From: JAVWMQ01 sp036646055
Lineage (GTDB): Bacteria; Bacillota; Clostridia; Peptostreptococcales; Anaerovoracaceae
Assembly: GCA_036646055.1 (NCBI GenBank)
Contig: JAVXMY010000001.1
Span: 124,001-188,000 of the forward strand
Length of the DNA: 64,000 bases
Reading direction: 5' to 3'
Shown here: positions 1 to 8,023 of the stretch, piece by piece
How the letters are laid out: every line of letters starts with the position of its first letter
Numbering within the stretch: the first letter of the stretch is position 1
Made by a program: the position numbers and the translations under genes
Notes under the pieces: generated by a model
What the model was told of the DNA's origin: nothing
What the model saw: only the letters and a program-made list of their open reading frames with translations
Database searches by the model: none

Positions 1-214
1 TAAAGGTAATCGGATCTCCAACAGACAGTTTTTCAAAACTTGTACTTCTGTGATAAATTATGCTCCCAACTGGATAAGTTGGTTCCATACTTCCACTTAA
101 TACAACCACAGGTTTAAACCCTGCTATTATCGGCACAGCCATAATAATGAAAACTATTATAAGTGCCAATACGATATTCGAAAGAATATCAAATATTCTT
201 TTCACTATGTTCAT
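1..214 (-). CDS. sipW: Signal peptidase I, SipW type (3' part cut off by window edge)
   Basis: The first 71 codons of a membrane signal peptidase are present; the rest lies outside the window. After a basic start there is one hydrophobic segment (about residues 13-33), then the box SGSMEPTYPVG, whose Ser42 is the expected nucleophile of type I signal peptidases. The SGSMEP form is typical of the archaeal/SipW branch, which processes TasA, TapA and BsaA precursors. The ATG at 212-214 has an AGAGG ribosome site just upstream. The gene starts 17 bases after the stop of a BsaA-family gene and is last of the visible operon, so it most likely cleaves the four fibre precursors encoded before it. The second catalytic residue cannot be checked here. 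Confidence 0.9.
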   Translation of the reverse strand, partial: MNIVKRIFDILSNIVLALIIVFIIMAVPIIAGFKPVVVLSGSMEPTYPVGSIIYHRSTSFEKLSVGDPITF

Positions 215-231
215 CTCAACCTCTTCAAACT

Positions 232-957
232 TTATGGTCTAATTAACCAATTAAGCGCATCTCCAGCTTGGCTTGTAGCCTGGCTTACTTGACTTTCTAC
301 AACTAATGTGTATTCCGCCCCAGAAAGGCCACCATTGTTTTCATCAACCTCAGATACGTTTTTATAAAAAGTTGATCCTTCTGGTATTTCCTTTACTGCA
401 ACCCACTGAGAATTTGGATCTGTTCCCACATTATCAGCTGCTGGTCTAGCTTTTGCTTTTGTGTAGTATAGTTTATTTACATGGCTCCCCATGTCTATAC
501 CATTATTTAATGTAATACTTCTTAATACTGGGCTACTTGTTTTCCCTGGAGTTAACTTTTTGTTTAGATAATAAAATCCGTCTCCTCCAAGAGTCCACTC
601 TGTCTCATTTAAATTTTTTATGACAGGTGAAGCATTAGTAAATCCAGGCTCCCCTGAATTGTAACTATAACCACTAATAGGTTTACCGTTTCTAGACCAT
701 GATTCTGAAAACTTTACTCTTGCCCACAAATTATAGTCACCTGTATTTACTACACTTACTTCTTTAGTAACTGTTTCACCAGATGTCCAATTATCCTTAG
801 GTGTAAATTTTTCAATAGTCTTAGAACCGTATTGTCCTGTACCATTTCCAAAAACATTATTAACTGCCATAGTGCTAGAGAAAAACGCTAATGTTCCAGA
901 CATTAAGAGTAATGCTACTAAACCACTGATAATAATCAGTTTTCTGTTATTTTTCAT
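232..957 (-). CDS. BsaA/TasA-family SipW-dependent fibre protein (subunit D)
   Basis: A secreted protein of 241 residues. It has a short basic N-terminus, a hydrophobic core (about residues 7-25) and a SipW-type cleavage region GTLA before FFSST. The mature part starts with the family pattern GQYGSKTIEKFTP, a W-x-x-GE segment, then VVNTGDYNLWARVKF and a later FYYLNKKLTPG element. The same FYY...L..G block occurs in all four proteins of this operon. The family forms extracellular fibres or pili-like polymers in Bacillus and Clostridium perfringens. The ATG has an AAGGAG ribosome site 8 bases upstream. It is the fourth gene of the operon, separated by 110 bases from subunit C and 17 bases from sipW. 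The exact role of this subunit is inference. Confidence 0.85.
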   Translation of the reverse strand: MKNNRKLIIISGLVALLLMSGTLAFFSSTMAVNNVFGNGTGQYGSKTIEKFTPKDNWTSGETVTKEVSVVNTGDYNLWARVKFSESWSRNGKPISGYSYNSGEPGFTNASPVIKNLNETEWTLGGDGFYYLNKKLTPGKTSSPVLRSITLNNGIDMGSHVNKLYYTKAKARPAADNVGTDPNSQWVAVKEIPEGSTFYKNVSEVDENNGGLSGAEYTLVVESQVSQATSQAGDALNWLIRP

Positions 958-1067
958 TTTTCATCTCCTTCTAGCGTAATCTTCCTTATCAATTAACATA
1001 GCAAAGGCAAGAAACAGCTCTCTTGCTGCCCTTGTCCTTCGCCTCTGTTTATTGATTATTATTTACC
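958..1067 (-). other. Hairpin-prone spacer between fibre genes C and D
   Basis: This 110-base gap is the longest inside the operon. On the transcribed strand it holds a bulged stem (GGCAGCAAGA pairing with TCTTGCC, about 1002-1032). No T-tract follows, so it is not a convincing terminator. It could limit readthrough or mark an RNA processing site after the strongly translated subunit C gene. The function is inference. Confidence 0.35.
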
Positions 1068-1847
1068 CTAGTATTTAATTGCCCAGCCTTCTTTAACTGC
1101 ACTTGGTACATCTGTTCCAAATGTTGCTTTAACTGCAGCTTCAGAAACCTGAACTGTATCAGCTGTAATTGTTAATGTGTAAGTAGCATCTGAATATCCT
1201 AGATTTGAAGTTCTCTTAACTTCTGTTTTGTTAAAAGTTGCACCTTCTGGAACTTTATTTCCTTCAGCAACTAACCAGTTAGTTACAGCATCAATATTAT
1301 CAACAGCATCTTTTGTATAGTAGTGAATTGTTTCATATTCACCCATATCAGCAGCTTCGCCAAGCTTAACAGCGTCTAATAAAGCTGAAGTTGTTTCTCC
1401 TGCTTTTAATACATTGTTGTAGTAGAAGTAACCTGAAGCACTTTTAGTCCAATCACTAGCGTTAACTAATTTCTTTTCAACTAAAGTTCCATCAGTATCA
1501 ATTAATCCATCTGTTGCAACGTCCTGCTTAATAGCATTACTTGTAACTAAAGCATCATTTGTCTTGATAGTCTGGTCATTTCTAACCCATTTTTCTTCCA
1601 TCTTTACACGAACAACTAAATCTGTGTTTTCAGTATTCTTTACCATAACATCTTTATTTGTTTCCATTCCAGGTTCCCACTTTTCAGCTGGCGGTGTAAA
1701 TTTTTCAACTAATGTTGCACCATATTTCCCTGTGTTAAATTCATTATCTACAGACATAGTCTGTGAGAAGTAAGCTACAGATCCACCTACAACCATTACT
1801 GCAATTAATCCTACAATACCTACTTTTGTTTTTTTGTTCTTAATCAT
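1068..1847 (-). CDS. BsaA/TasA-family SipW-dependent fibre protein (subunit C, likely major)
   Basis: A secreted protein of 259 residues with a SipW-type signal: basic MIKNKKTK, a hydrophobic core to about residue 26, and cleavage region GSVA before YFSQT. The mature sequence begins GKYGATLVEKFTP, followed by a W-x-PG segment and VKNTENTDLVVRVKMEEKW, closely parallel to subunit D. The shared C-terminal element reads GYFYYNNVLKAGETT. The ATG carries the ribosome site AAGGGAG at good spacing. It is the longest of the four subunits and the one most like subunit D, so it may be the main fibre subunit, but relative abundance cannot be read from sequence. A plus-strand ORF over 1564-1773 is only a shadow of this gene. 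Confidence 0.87.
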   Translation of the reverse strand: MIKNKKTKVGIVGLIAVMVVGGSVAYFSQTMSVDNEFNTGKYGATLVEKFTPPAEKWEPGMETNKDVMVKNTENTDLVVRVKMEEKWVRNDQTIKTNDALVTSNAIKQDVATDGLIDTDGTLVEKKLVNASDWTKSASGYFYYNNVLKAGETTSALLDAVKLGEAADMGEYETIHYYTKDAVDNIDAVTNWLVAEGNKVPEGATFNKTEVKRTSNLGYSDATYTLTITADTVQVSEAAVKATFGTDVPSAVKEGWAIKY

Positions 1848-1929
1848 TTTTTACTCCCTTAAAATAATTTCTAGTTTAAATTTTAAAATTTTTTATTATT
1901 TATTTTTCTATCCTTTTCGGATAAATAAC

Positions 1930-2520
1930 TTATTTAATTCCGCTCCATTCTGCGGCTTCTGCCATTTCCTTGTTAGCTGGTATCATTTCACCATGAACTT
2001 TTACATCTACTCTATACTTTTCATAATTAGGATTACCACCGTTATCATCGTTAGATATCCAATCAGCCATAGTTATTGAAGACAATGTCACTCCTGTGTT
2101 AGCTCCCTTGGTAAGACTTCCTTGGTAGTAGAAATATTTCTGATCCTTTTGGCTAGATCCTTTCTTCCACTTACTATCAAATCCCTGTGCCCAATTTAGT
2201 TTTGCAAAAGGTTGACCATCTGCACTAACTGGTGGTTTCGTAATAAGATTACCCTTATTATCTTTAACTATGAGTTCATAACTGAATCTCACGTACTTAT
2301 CTCCATCTTTTTCGTTTTCAAAAGTCACTCTTTTGACCTTTTCTTCACCTGGTAACCATTTCTCAGTAGGATCAAATTCCTCTGAAACATTTACCTTTGC
2401 CGAAACAACTTTCATTCTGTTTGTAATGCTTTGAGCATTAAAGTAGTACGCAACTACACCTCCCACAATAAGTATTGATATAATTGCAAGTGATATTATA
2501 ATTTTGCTTTTCTTTTTCAT
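1930..2520 (-). CDS. BsaA/TasA-family SipW-dependent fibre protein (subunit B)
   Basis: A secreted protein of 196 residues when started at the ATG 2518-2520. A TTG eight codons upstream opens the same frame, but the ATG has the ribosome site AAGGTG at 7 bases, so the ATG is preferred. The signal peptide is MKKKSK plus a hydrophobic core, with GVVA before YYFNAQ. The mature part has the parallel pattern EEFDPTEKWLPGE and then YFYYQGSLTKGANTG. It begins 17 bases after subunit A ends. It shares the fold features of subunits C and D but is shorter. It could be a minor or adaptor subunit; this is inference. Confidence 0.82.
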   Translation of the reverse strand: MKKKSKIIISLAIISILIVGGVVAYYFNAQSITNRMKVVSAKVNVSEEFDPTEKWLPGEEKVKRVTFENEKDGDKYVRFSYELIVKDNKGNLITKPPVSADGQPFAKLNWAQGFDSKWKKGSSQKDQKYFYYQGSLTKGANTGVTLSSITMADWISNDDNGGNPNYEKYRVDVKVHGEMIPANKEMAEAAEWSGIK

Positions 2521-2537
2521 CTCTTTCACCTTCACTT

Positions 2538-3149
2538 TTACCAATTAATTGTCAACTTCTCAGCGCTTGCATTAATACTTTCATAATTTTTATCCCAGAC
2601 CTGAGCCAAAGCTTTCTTATTTACTTGGTCTCTATTAAGTGTCTTCTCACTTACGCTGGCTTGCAAAGTTTCCACATGAAAGTTCAAATTAAACTTTGCA
2701 TCTTTGTATTTACTCAATTGTCCATTACGTTCATCATCTTTTGGCAGTTTAACATCTGAAATTACATTTGCTGTTTCATCGCCTTTAGCTAATGTTGTCT
2801 TGTAGTAGAACCAACCAGAAGCGTTGTCGTAAACCCAATCACTACCAAAGTTTTCACTTTTAATAATTTCAGCTACATCCTTGTTCCCAACTTTGTTTGA
2901 CAAAACTTCCTTGTCGCTCTCCCAGTTTTCTGAAAAAGCCATTCTAACAAATACTGCTGAGTCACTTTCGTTTATGAATTTCACACTATTATCAACTTGC
3001 TGGATTTTAACGCCACCACTACTAGCAGTCATACCGCTATCTAGACCAACGTCCCACTTTTCTATTGCATAAGTTCCAGAAATTACTGCTAAAACCAGTA
3101 GTCCAACAGCCAAGCATGCTTTCCACTGCTTTCTCATCTTCACTTTCAT
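2538..3149 (-). CDS. Divergent SipW-dependent fibre-family protein (subunit A, first in operon)
   Basis: A secreted protein of 203 residues with a signal peptide (basic MKVKMRKQWK, hydrophobic core to about residue 27, then GTYA). The ATG 3147-3149 has the ribosome site GGAG at 8 bases. It lacks the EKFTP...W-x-PGE opening of subunits C and D but retains AVFVRMAFSENW and GWFYYKTTLAKGDET, the family's second half. As the first gene, without the standard N-terminal strand region, it may play a different part in assembly (initiator, cap or anchor), by analogy with TapA next to TasA. That role is inference; family membership rests on the shared FYY...L..G...T block. Confidence 0.75.
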   Translation of the reverse strand: MKVKMRKQWKACLAVGLLVLAVISGTYAIEKWDVGLDSGMTASSGGVKIQQVDNSVKFINESDSAVFVRMAFSENWESDKEVLSNKVGNKDVAEIIKSENFGSDWVYDNASGWFYYKTTLAKGDETANVISDVKLPKDDERNGQLSKYKDAKFNLNFHVETLQASVSEKTLNRDQVNKKALAQVWDKNYESINASAEKLTINW

Positions 3150-3194
3150 TTTACATCTCCAAATTATTCATTTCATTTTTTTAACGTTTACATT

Positions 3195-3223
3195 AGTATA
3201 ATCAAGAAAAAAAAAAATGATAT
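3195..3223 (-). promoter_or_regulatory. Probable promoter of the fibre operon
   Basis: On the minus strand a good -10 (TATACT, 3195-3200) lies about 46 bases before the subunit A start. The base 17 upstream gives only a poor -35 (ATATCA, 3218-3223), with a T-rich spacer. A weak -35 next to regulator repeats is what an activator-dependent promoter looks like. The start site is inferred, not shown. Confidence 0.55.
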
Positions 3224-3234
3224 AGTTTTTTACC

Positions 3235-3268
3235 AACTGCACATTTTGGGGTATGAACTGCACATTTT
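3235..3268 (-). promoter_or_regulatory. Pair of LytTR-type direct repeats upstream of the fibre operon
   Basis: Two identical 13-base copies of AAAATGTGCAGTT (minus strand) lie at 3235-3247 and 3256-3268, exactly 21 bases apart. Each contains CAGTT followed by CAT or GGT, matching eight of nine positions of the known LytTR half-site consensus; two half-sites spaced by 12-13 bases are the known operator form. The promoter-proximal copy ends 11 bases before the proposed -35. The adjacent gene encodes a LytTR protein, which is the obvious candidate to bind here. Confidence 0.75.
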
Positions 3269-3323
3269 ATTATTTTGTTAATCTTCTCTTAGGGCAAAAG
3301 CTGCTCATCCCGGTTTTTTCCCA

Positions 3324-3355
3324 TAAAAAAAGAGCCTAGCCAGTGGCTAGACTCT
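3324..3355 (-). terminator. Intrinsic terminator overlapping the end of the LytTR gene
   Basis: On the minus strand the stem AGAGTCTAGCC / GGCTAGGCTCT with loop ACT is followed by seven T. The last codons and the TAG stop of the LytTR gene lie inside the stem. It separates the regulator from the fibre operon, which must then use its own promoter. Confidence 0.88.
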
Positions 3356-6245
3356 TAACTTTTTCTCTTAATGAAGCAACTTCGTTACGTCCTATAGGAA
3401 CATCTTCTTCGTTTGAAAGAACTGCTGTATACCTTGAAATTGAAAGGATTTCAGTTAAATTCACAATATAACTTCTATGGCACCTTGAGAACTTCTCCTT
3501 TGACAAAAGTCCCTCTATGTTAGAAATTTTCTCTACGATTTCATATTGATTAGTCTTAGTAACAATTCGAATCTTTTTCCCAAGACTTTCAACATAAAGT
3601 ATATCTTCAAATTCAATTTTATGACGTTTGCCTTGAGCTTTTACAAACATGGCCTTAGCCAATCCGCTTATATCTCTACGAACATACATTATAGTTTGAT
3701 TCTCTTCGTCTACATATGTAAATCTATTCTTTTTAACACTTTTCTTCCCCTCAGCATTATTACCTTCCATAATGAATTCATATTCTCTATTTTCTTCAAG
3801 AACCTTTATGATATTATCAATTTTAAAATTGTCTTTTATCTGATTTCCTTCTACTATACTATGTTTATCAACTAATGCCCACATTGTTTCCTCAAAATTT
3901 TCAAACCCGGAGTCTGGAAATTCCGAAACTATTTCATTACTATTTAATACAGAGTAACTATTTGATTCACCAAATATAAACATTATGAAATCATAACCGT
4001 CTCCATCATTACCATTCAAAATAGAGTTGTATATTTTTTGAAGTTTAGCATCGTAACATTTTAAAAGACCAATGACTCTTTTGGTATGTGGATTTATAAG
4101 TAAGTTCAATGCAAATTCAACTAAAGTATATTGTCCTTCTCCCGTCTTATATTGAACTTCGAATTCATACTTGGTCCTATTTCTTTTGAAGTTTTCAATT
4201 AAACTATTTCTATTAAACTTATTTAGAAATTCTTGACGCTTTTCACTATCCATAATATTTGAACTAATAATTTCAAATAAAGTATTAATATCTGAACTAT
4301 TATCTTTGTCAAAACAAATATCCAAAGGCAGTTTACTTGTTCCTCCTGCCACAAAATCTCGTGACAAGTCAAAAGTTACAGCTATAATATTTTCTTCTTC
4401 TGCCTCTTGCTGTAATGCTATTGCTTCTGCATAGTAGTTTTCAGCTTCAATTTTGGCATTAATATCAACTAGGCTTCCTATTGCAAAAACAGGTTCCTTA
4501 TGAATTCTGTCAAATACCACGTCATAAATAATTCTATGCCAGTGCCATTCCTGATCAATTTCTTTTCTTACTTTAATAATTTTTTCATGTCTCTTTTGAC
4601 CTTTTGATAAATCCTGATGAAGTTCTTCAATGGTTTCTTCATAATCTGGGTGAAGTAACTGAGCTTGTCGTATTTGTTCTGCAGGCTTAGTTAGTTTCTT
4701 ACCATCATATCTTCCTTTGAAGGATCCACCAATATTAGTTACCTCATCAGCTTTAATATTATATCTCCAACTACATATTTCACTTTGATGTAGCAAGGTT
4801 ATAAATCTATCTGACAGTTCTGTTAAAGCATCTATGTTTTCTGCAGTACCAAGAGCTAAATAAGGATTCTTGTCACTGTCAAATATAACGCTATATCTAA
4901 TTAAGTGCCACTGATTTCTACCATCTAGTGTTATCAATTTAACCTTTTTTTCTTGATACTTTATTCTGTCCTTAATGCCTTTGTGCATACCCGTTAATAT
5001 TGAAATGGAATCCTCACTAACAATACCACGATCAATTATGGATTTTGGGAAGTTTTCTTCTATCTCTTCAAAACCAAAATGGTTTTCTCCAAAGTTTCTA
5101 AAATAAGCCGTATTACTTCTGCAATCATATTCCCAATGTATCAAAAATGAATTCTTTAATACTATATCTTGTTTTTTATAAGCCACCTCAAGAGTCTTTA
5201 ACATATTTGAGTTTTCAAAATACAGTTCATTTACTTTTTCTTTTTCTCTTTCAATTAACAGATATATTGTTAATAATTTAGAACAGTATAGTAAATCCAT
5301 TATAAGATCTCGACCCCAAATTCGCTTCACTTCATAATCCTCAAAGCCAATTATACTTGTAACCTGAGCACCATTTTTAATAATAAGATAAATCATCGTT
5401 GCAATATTCTTGTTATTAAAGCCTACAATTTCATTTTCTTTTCCCACTTCACAGTTTGTGTATACAAAAACTCCATCTTTATCTGCACTATTAATTATAT
5501 ATTCCCATTTAATTGAATCGTTAATATAACCATATTTATTTTTGAACTTATCTTCTCTGGTCCACTCAAAAGTTTGGCACAAATTTTGGCCATCACCTAA
5601 ATTTTCCATAACAAAACATCTATCAATATTATTTTTTTCTCCTAACACTTTTAAAATGTTATTTGTTGAATTAAAAATATTCTCATCATTATAGAGTTGA
5701 TCAAATACATCTTTGACAAAGCTAATATTTCCTTTTTGAATTTCTTCATCCACTTTAAGATCTTCTACAATCTTATTGTTGCTTAAATCAAAAAGTTCAT
5801 CTTCCTTAAATAAAGAGTATTTATTAACCCCACTTGCTTCGGCTTTAGCCAAAGCTTTCTCTGCATTAGTTAACAGCATTTCAATTTTATTATTATTTTC
5901 AAAGGCTATTATCCCTGCACTTAGGTTTAATCTTTGGTCCGTATGACTATTAATATAAATGTCTTCTATAGCTTCGATAAGTTGATTCATTTTTATTCTT
6001 GCAATGTCAACATTATCTACATCTTCCATCAAAACAATAAATCTATCTTTTGATTCCTTTAAAACTATATCATTGCTTCGAAAAACACGTTTAATTTCCT
6101 TTTCCACTTCTTCCATTACAATTTCCCAAAACTCATTTCCAAAAGTTTCATTGAATGAATCGTAGTGATTTTCTTTAATTAAAAACAACATTCCTTTGTT
6201 GTTATTATTAAGCCTTTCTTCAAGGTCTCTTAAAATTTCTCTCAT
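3336..6245 (-). CDS. LytTR-family regulator with degenerate GGDEF, GAF-like and PAS domains
   Basis: A cytoplasmic protein of 969 residues with no membrane segment. Residues 1-148 follow the diguanylate cyclase fold (FNETFGNEFW, NLSAGI, AEKALAKAEASGVNKY), but the GGDEF signature is SKDRF (65-69), so catalysis is unlikely. Residues about 175-330 look GAF-like; 365-475 and 485-600 are PAS/PAC units ending in IRYSVIFD...ALGTAEN and RIIYDVVFD...AIGSLVD; 618-860 probably hold further PAS-like units. Residues 869-969 are a LytTR DNA-binding domain (ILYVESLGKKIRI, FSRCHRSYIVN). The ATG has GGGAG upstream. There is no receiver domain, so it should act as a one-component sensor. It sits directly upstream of the BsaA/SipW operon with a LytTR operator between them and probably controls it. 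The ligands are unknown. Confidence 0.85.
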   Translation of the reverse strand: MREILRDLEERLNNNNKGMLFLIKENHYDSFNETFGNEFWEIVMEEVEKEIKRVFRSNDIVLKESKDRFIVLMEDVDNVDIARIKMNQLIEAIEDIYINSHTDQRLNLSAGIIAFENNNKIEMLLTNAEKALAKAEASGVNKYSLFKEDELFDLSNNKIVEDLKVDEEIQKGNISFVKDVFDQLYNDENIFNSTNNILKVLGEKNNIDRCFVMENLGDGQNLCQTFEWTREDKFKNKYGYINDSIKWEYIINSADKDGVFVYTNCEVGKENEIVGFNNKNIATMIYLIIKNGAQVTSIIGFEDYEVKRIWGRDLIMDLLYCSKLLTIYLLIEREKEKVNELYFENSNMLKTLEVAYKKQDIVLKNSFLIHWEYDCRSNTAYFRNFGENHFGFEEIEENFPKSIIDRGIVSEDSISILTGMHKGIKDRIKYQEKKVKLITLDGRNQWHLIRYSVIFDSDKNPYLALGTAENIDALTELSDRFITLLHQSEICSWRYNIKADEVTNIGGSFKGRYDGKKLTKPAEQIRQAQLLHPDYEETIEELHQDLSKGQKRHEKIIKVRKEIDQEWHWHRIIYDVVFDRIHKEPVFAIGSLVDINAKIEAENYYAEAIALQQEAEEENIIAVTFDLSRDFVAGGTSKLPLDICFDKDNSSDINTLFEIISSNIMDSEKRQEFLNKFNRNSLIENFKRNRTKYEFEVQYKTGEGQYTLVEFALNLLINPHTKRVIGLLKCYDAKLQKIYNSILNGNDGDGYDFIMFIFGESNSYSVLNSNEIVSEFPDSGFENFEETMWALVDKHSIVEGNQIKDNFKIDNIIKVLEENREYEFIMEGNNAEGKKSVKKNRFTYVDEENQTIMYVRRDISGLAKAMFVKAQGKRHKIEFEDILYVESLGKKIRIVTKTNQYEIVEKISNIEGLLSKEKFSRCHRSYIVNLTEILSISRYTAVLSNEEDVPIGRNEVASLREKVKSLATG

Positions 6246-6271
6246 AATATATCTCCCTACGCATTCATATT

Positions 6272-6300
6272 ATTATACTATATGAACAAAATCAACTTAA
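6272..6300 (-). promoter_or_regulatory. Promoter of the LytTR regulator gene
   Basis: A consensus -10 TATAAT (6272-6277) is separated by 17 bases from a partial -35 TTAAGT (6295-6300), 27 bases upstream of the start codon. No LytTR-type repeat was seen here, so autoregulation is not evident. Confidence 0.55.
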
Positions 6301-6366
6301 TTATTTTGCTTAAATGAATTTGCTGCAAATCCATTATGCAAAAAATCGCCCTTGGAGATAATACTA

Positions 6367-7692
6367 TTATCTGTAAATAATTTGGTTATTTGCCTCTCTT
6401 AGAAGTATAAATGATAAAACTAAACACATTCCTTCTGAAACAATTGCAGAAATCCAAATACCACTTCCCCCTACAACTGCTGTTAATATTATTAAACTAA
6501 TACTAACAAATATTAAACCTCTTCCAATTGAAATAGCCATAGAAGACTTGGCTCTCTCAATTGCTGTTAAATATCCTCCAATAACAATATTCATCCATAC
6601 AACAAAATATGATAAGGTATAAATTCCTAAAGCGTAAACTGAATACATCTTTAGTTCTGTTAAGTTATTACTAATAAATACATTTACTACATTGCCTGCA
6701 AATAGTTTTGTTAAAATAAATGCGACAATGGAAAATATACATGAGAATTTCATAGCATATACAAATAGCTTTTTACACTTCTCTATTCTTCCACCACCAT
6801 AATGGTAACTTACCAATGGTTGTATACCTTGTGCAACTCCAGTAATTCCATACATTACTACAGAACTTACATAGGCAATTATTGTATAACTAATCAGTGC
6901 GTCTTCGCCTAAATATTTAATAATTGAATGGTTAAATAAAAATATAACTATACCAGGTGATAGTTCTGTAATTCCAGCAGCCATACCATTTCTAACAGAT
7001 CTAATAAATAAACTCCTATCAAAGGTAAACTTTACAAATTTCATATGTGTTCTTTTACTCAAGAAGTGAGTAGCAAAAAGACTAATCACTATTACTTGTG
7101 ATAAACCAGTGGCAAAAGCTGCACCAAATACCCCTTTATCTAATAAAATTACAAATACATAGTCTAAGATACAATTTGAAACTACACCTGATATAACAAA
7201 TAATGTTGCCAATGTTGGAAACCCATCTGTCTGAATTAGAATCTCAAAAGTATATGATATTATAAAAAAAACAGAAAATATTGATATGGTGGTTATATAA
7301 TCTTTTACATATTCAATTGTGCTATCAGTAGCTCCCAAAAACAATGCTATTTCGTCATTAAATAATACCACTATTAATGAAAATATTACTGATATAACTG
7401 CAACGGTTATTAGATTTTGCGTATACATTTTATTTGCATCATTTTCTTTTCCTTCGCCTATTAAAACCGCAATAATAGTCGATGAACCCACTGCAAATAC
7501 AAGCGCTATTGCAAATAGGAACATTAAAAATGGCATTGAAATATTAATTGCTGCCAAAGCCACTTCTCCTACTCCATATGAAACAAATATACCGTCCACC
7601 ATTGAGTATAGTGAAAATACTATTTGTGCTATCATGGCTGGAATAATAAATCTAAAAAAATCTCCTCTTAAGGACTTACCTTCTAATCTCAT
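6367..7692 (-). CDS. MATE-family multidrug/toxin efflux transporter
   Basis: An integral membrane protein of 441 residues with about twelve hydrophobic segments arranged in two halves, as in MATE antiporters. The start GKSLRGDFFRFIIPAMIAQIV and the early segment DGIFVSYGVGEVALAAINIS match the family's first helices, and the centre has GITGVAQGIQPLVSYHYGGG. These proteins expel cationic compounds using a Na+ or H+ gradient. The ATG has a GGGGAGAGG ribosome site. The gene stands alone between the tRNAs and the LytTR gene. A 17-base perfect palindrome (6357-6373) overlaps its stop codon. The substrate cannot be told from sequence. A second MATE gene at 16355-17728 belongs to a different subgroup by sequence. 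Confidence 0.88.
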   Translation of the reverse strand: MRLEGKSLRGDFFRFIIPAMIAQIVFSLYSMVDGIFVSYGVGEVALAAINISMPFLMFLFAIALVFAVGSSTIIAVLIGEGKENDANKMYTQNLITVAVISVIFSLIVVLFNDEIALFLGATDSTIEYVKDYITTISIFSVFFIISYTFEILIQTDGFPTLATLFVISGVVSNCILDYVFVILLDKGVFGAAFATGLSQVIVISLFATHFLSKRTHMKFVKFTFDRSLFIRSVRNGMAAGITELSPGIVIFLFNHSIIKYLGEDALISYTIIAYVSSVVMYGITGVAQGIQPLVSYHYGGGRIEKCKKLFVYAMKFSCIFSIVAFILTKLFAGNVVNVFISNNLTELKMYSVYALGIYTLSYFVVWMNIVIGGYLTAIERAKSSMAISIGRGLIFVSISLIILTAVVGGSGIWISAIVSEGMCLVLSFILLREANNQIIYR

Positions 7693-7880
7693 TTCCTCTC
7701 CCCCTTTATCTTTCTTAAGTTAAGGCTAAACCATAGAGTTATACTCGGGTCAATAGGCAAATTAATTTTAAAAGCCTTAATTAGGGTAGCCAAAAATTAA
7801 CCACTTTTTAACCACTTTTGCAGAAAATCAAGGGGGAATATAGGGAAATATAGGTGCTCGAAACACCTATTTTACTACAT
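7693..7880. other. Intergenic stretch with tandem repeat and hairpin, no gene seen
   Basis: Between the MATE gene and the tRNA terminator there is no convincing ORF. It holds two adjoining copies of TAACCACTTTT (7798-7808 and 7809-7819) and a hairpin with stem ATAGGTG/CACCTAT (7850-7870). This may be an old integration scar beside the tRNA genes, but no integrase or matching end is present in the window. Confidence 0.4.
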
Positions 7881-7915
7881 AAAAAAAATGCTTATAGCGA
7901 ATCGCTATAAGCATT
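7881..7915 (-). terminator. Terminator of the tRNA operon
   Basis: On the minus strand a perfect 13-bp stem (AATGCTTATAGCG with its complement) and a 3-base loop are followed by eight T. It lies about 10 bases after the last tRNA. Confidence 0.93.
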
Positions 7916-7924
7916 AAAATTACT

Positions 7925-8000
<76 letters not shown>

Positions 8001-8023
8001 ATATTTAGTTGTATATTTTATAT

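Noticed and set aside
2521..2544. TTG start for fibre subunit B
   Set aside because: The ATG at 2518-2520 has a proper ribosome site (AAGGTG), and the extension is just KVKVKE-like and covers that site.
3336..6245. Active diguanylate cyclase
   Set aside because: The GGDEF signature is SKDRF; both glycines and the catalytic acidic pattern are missing.
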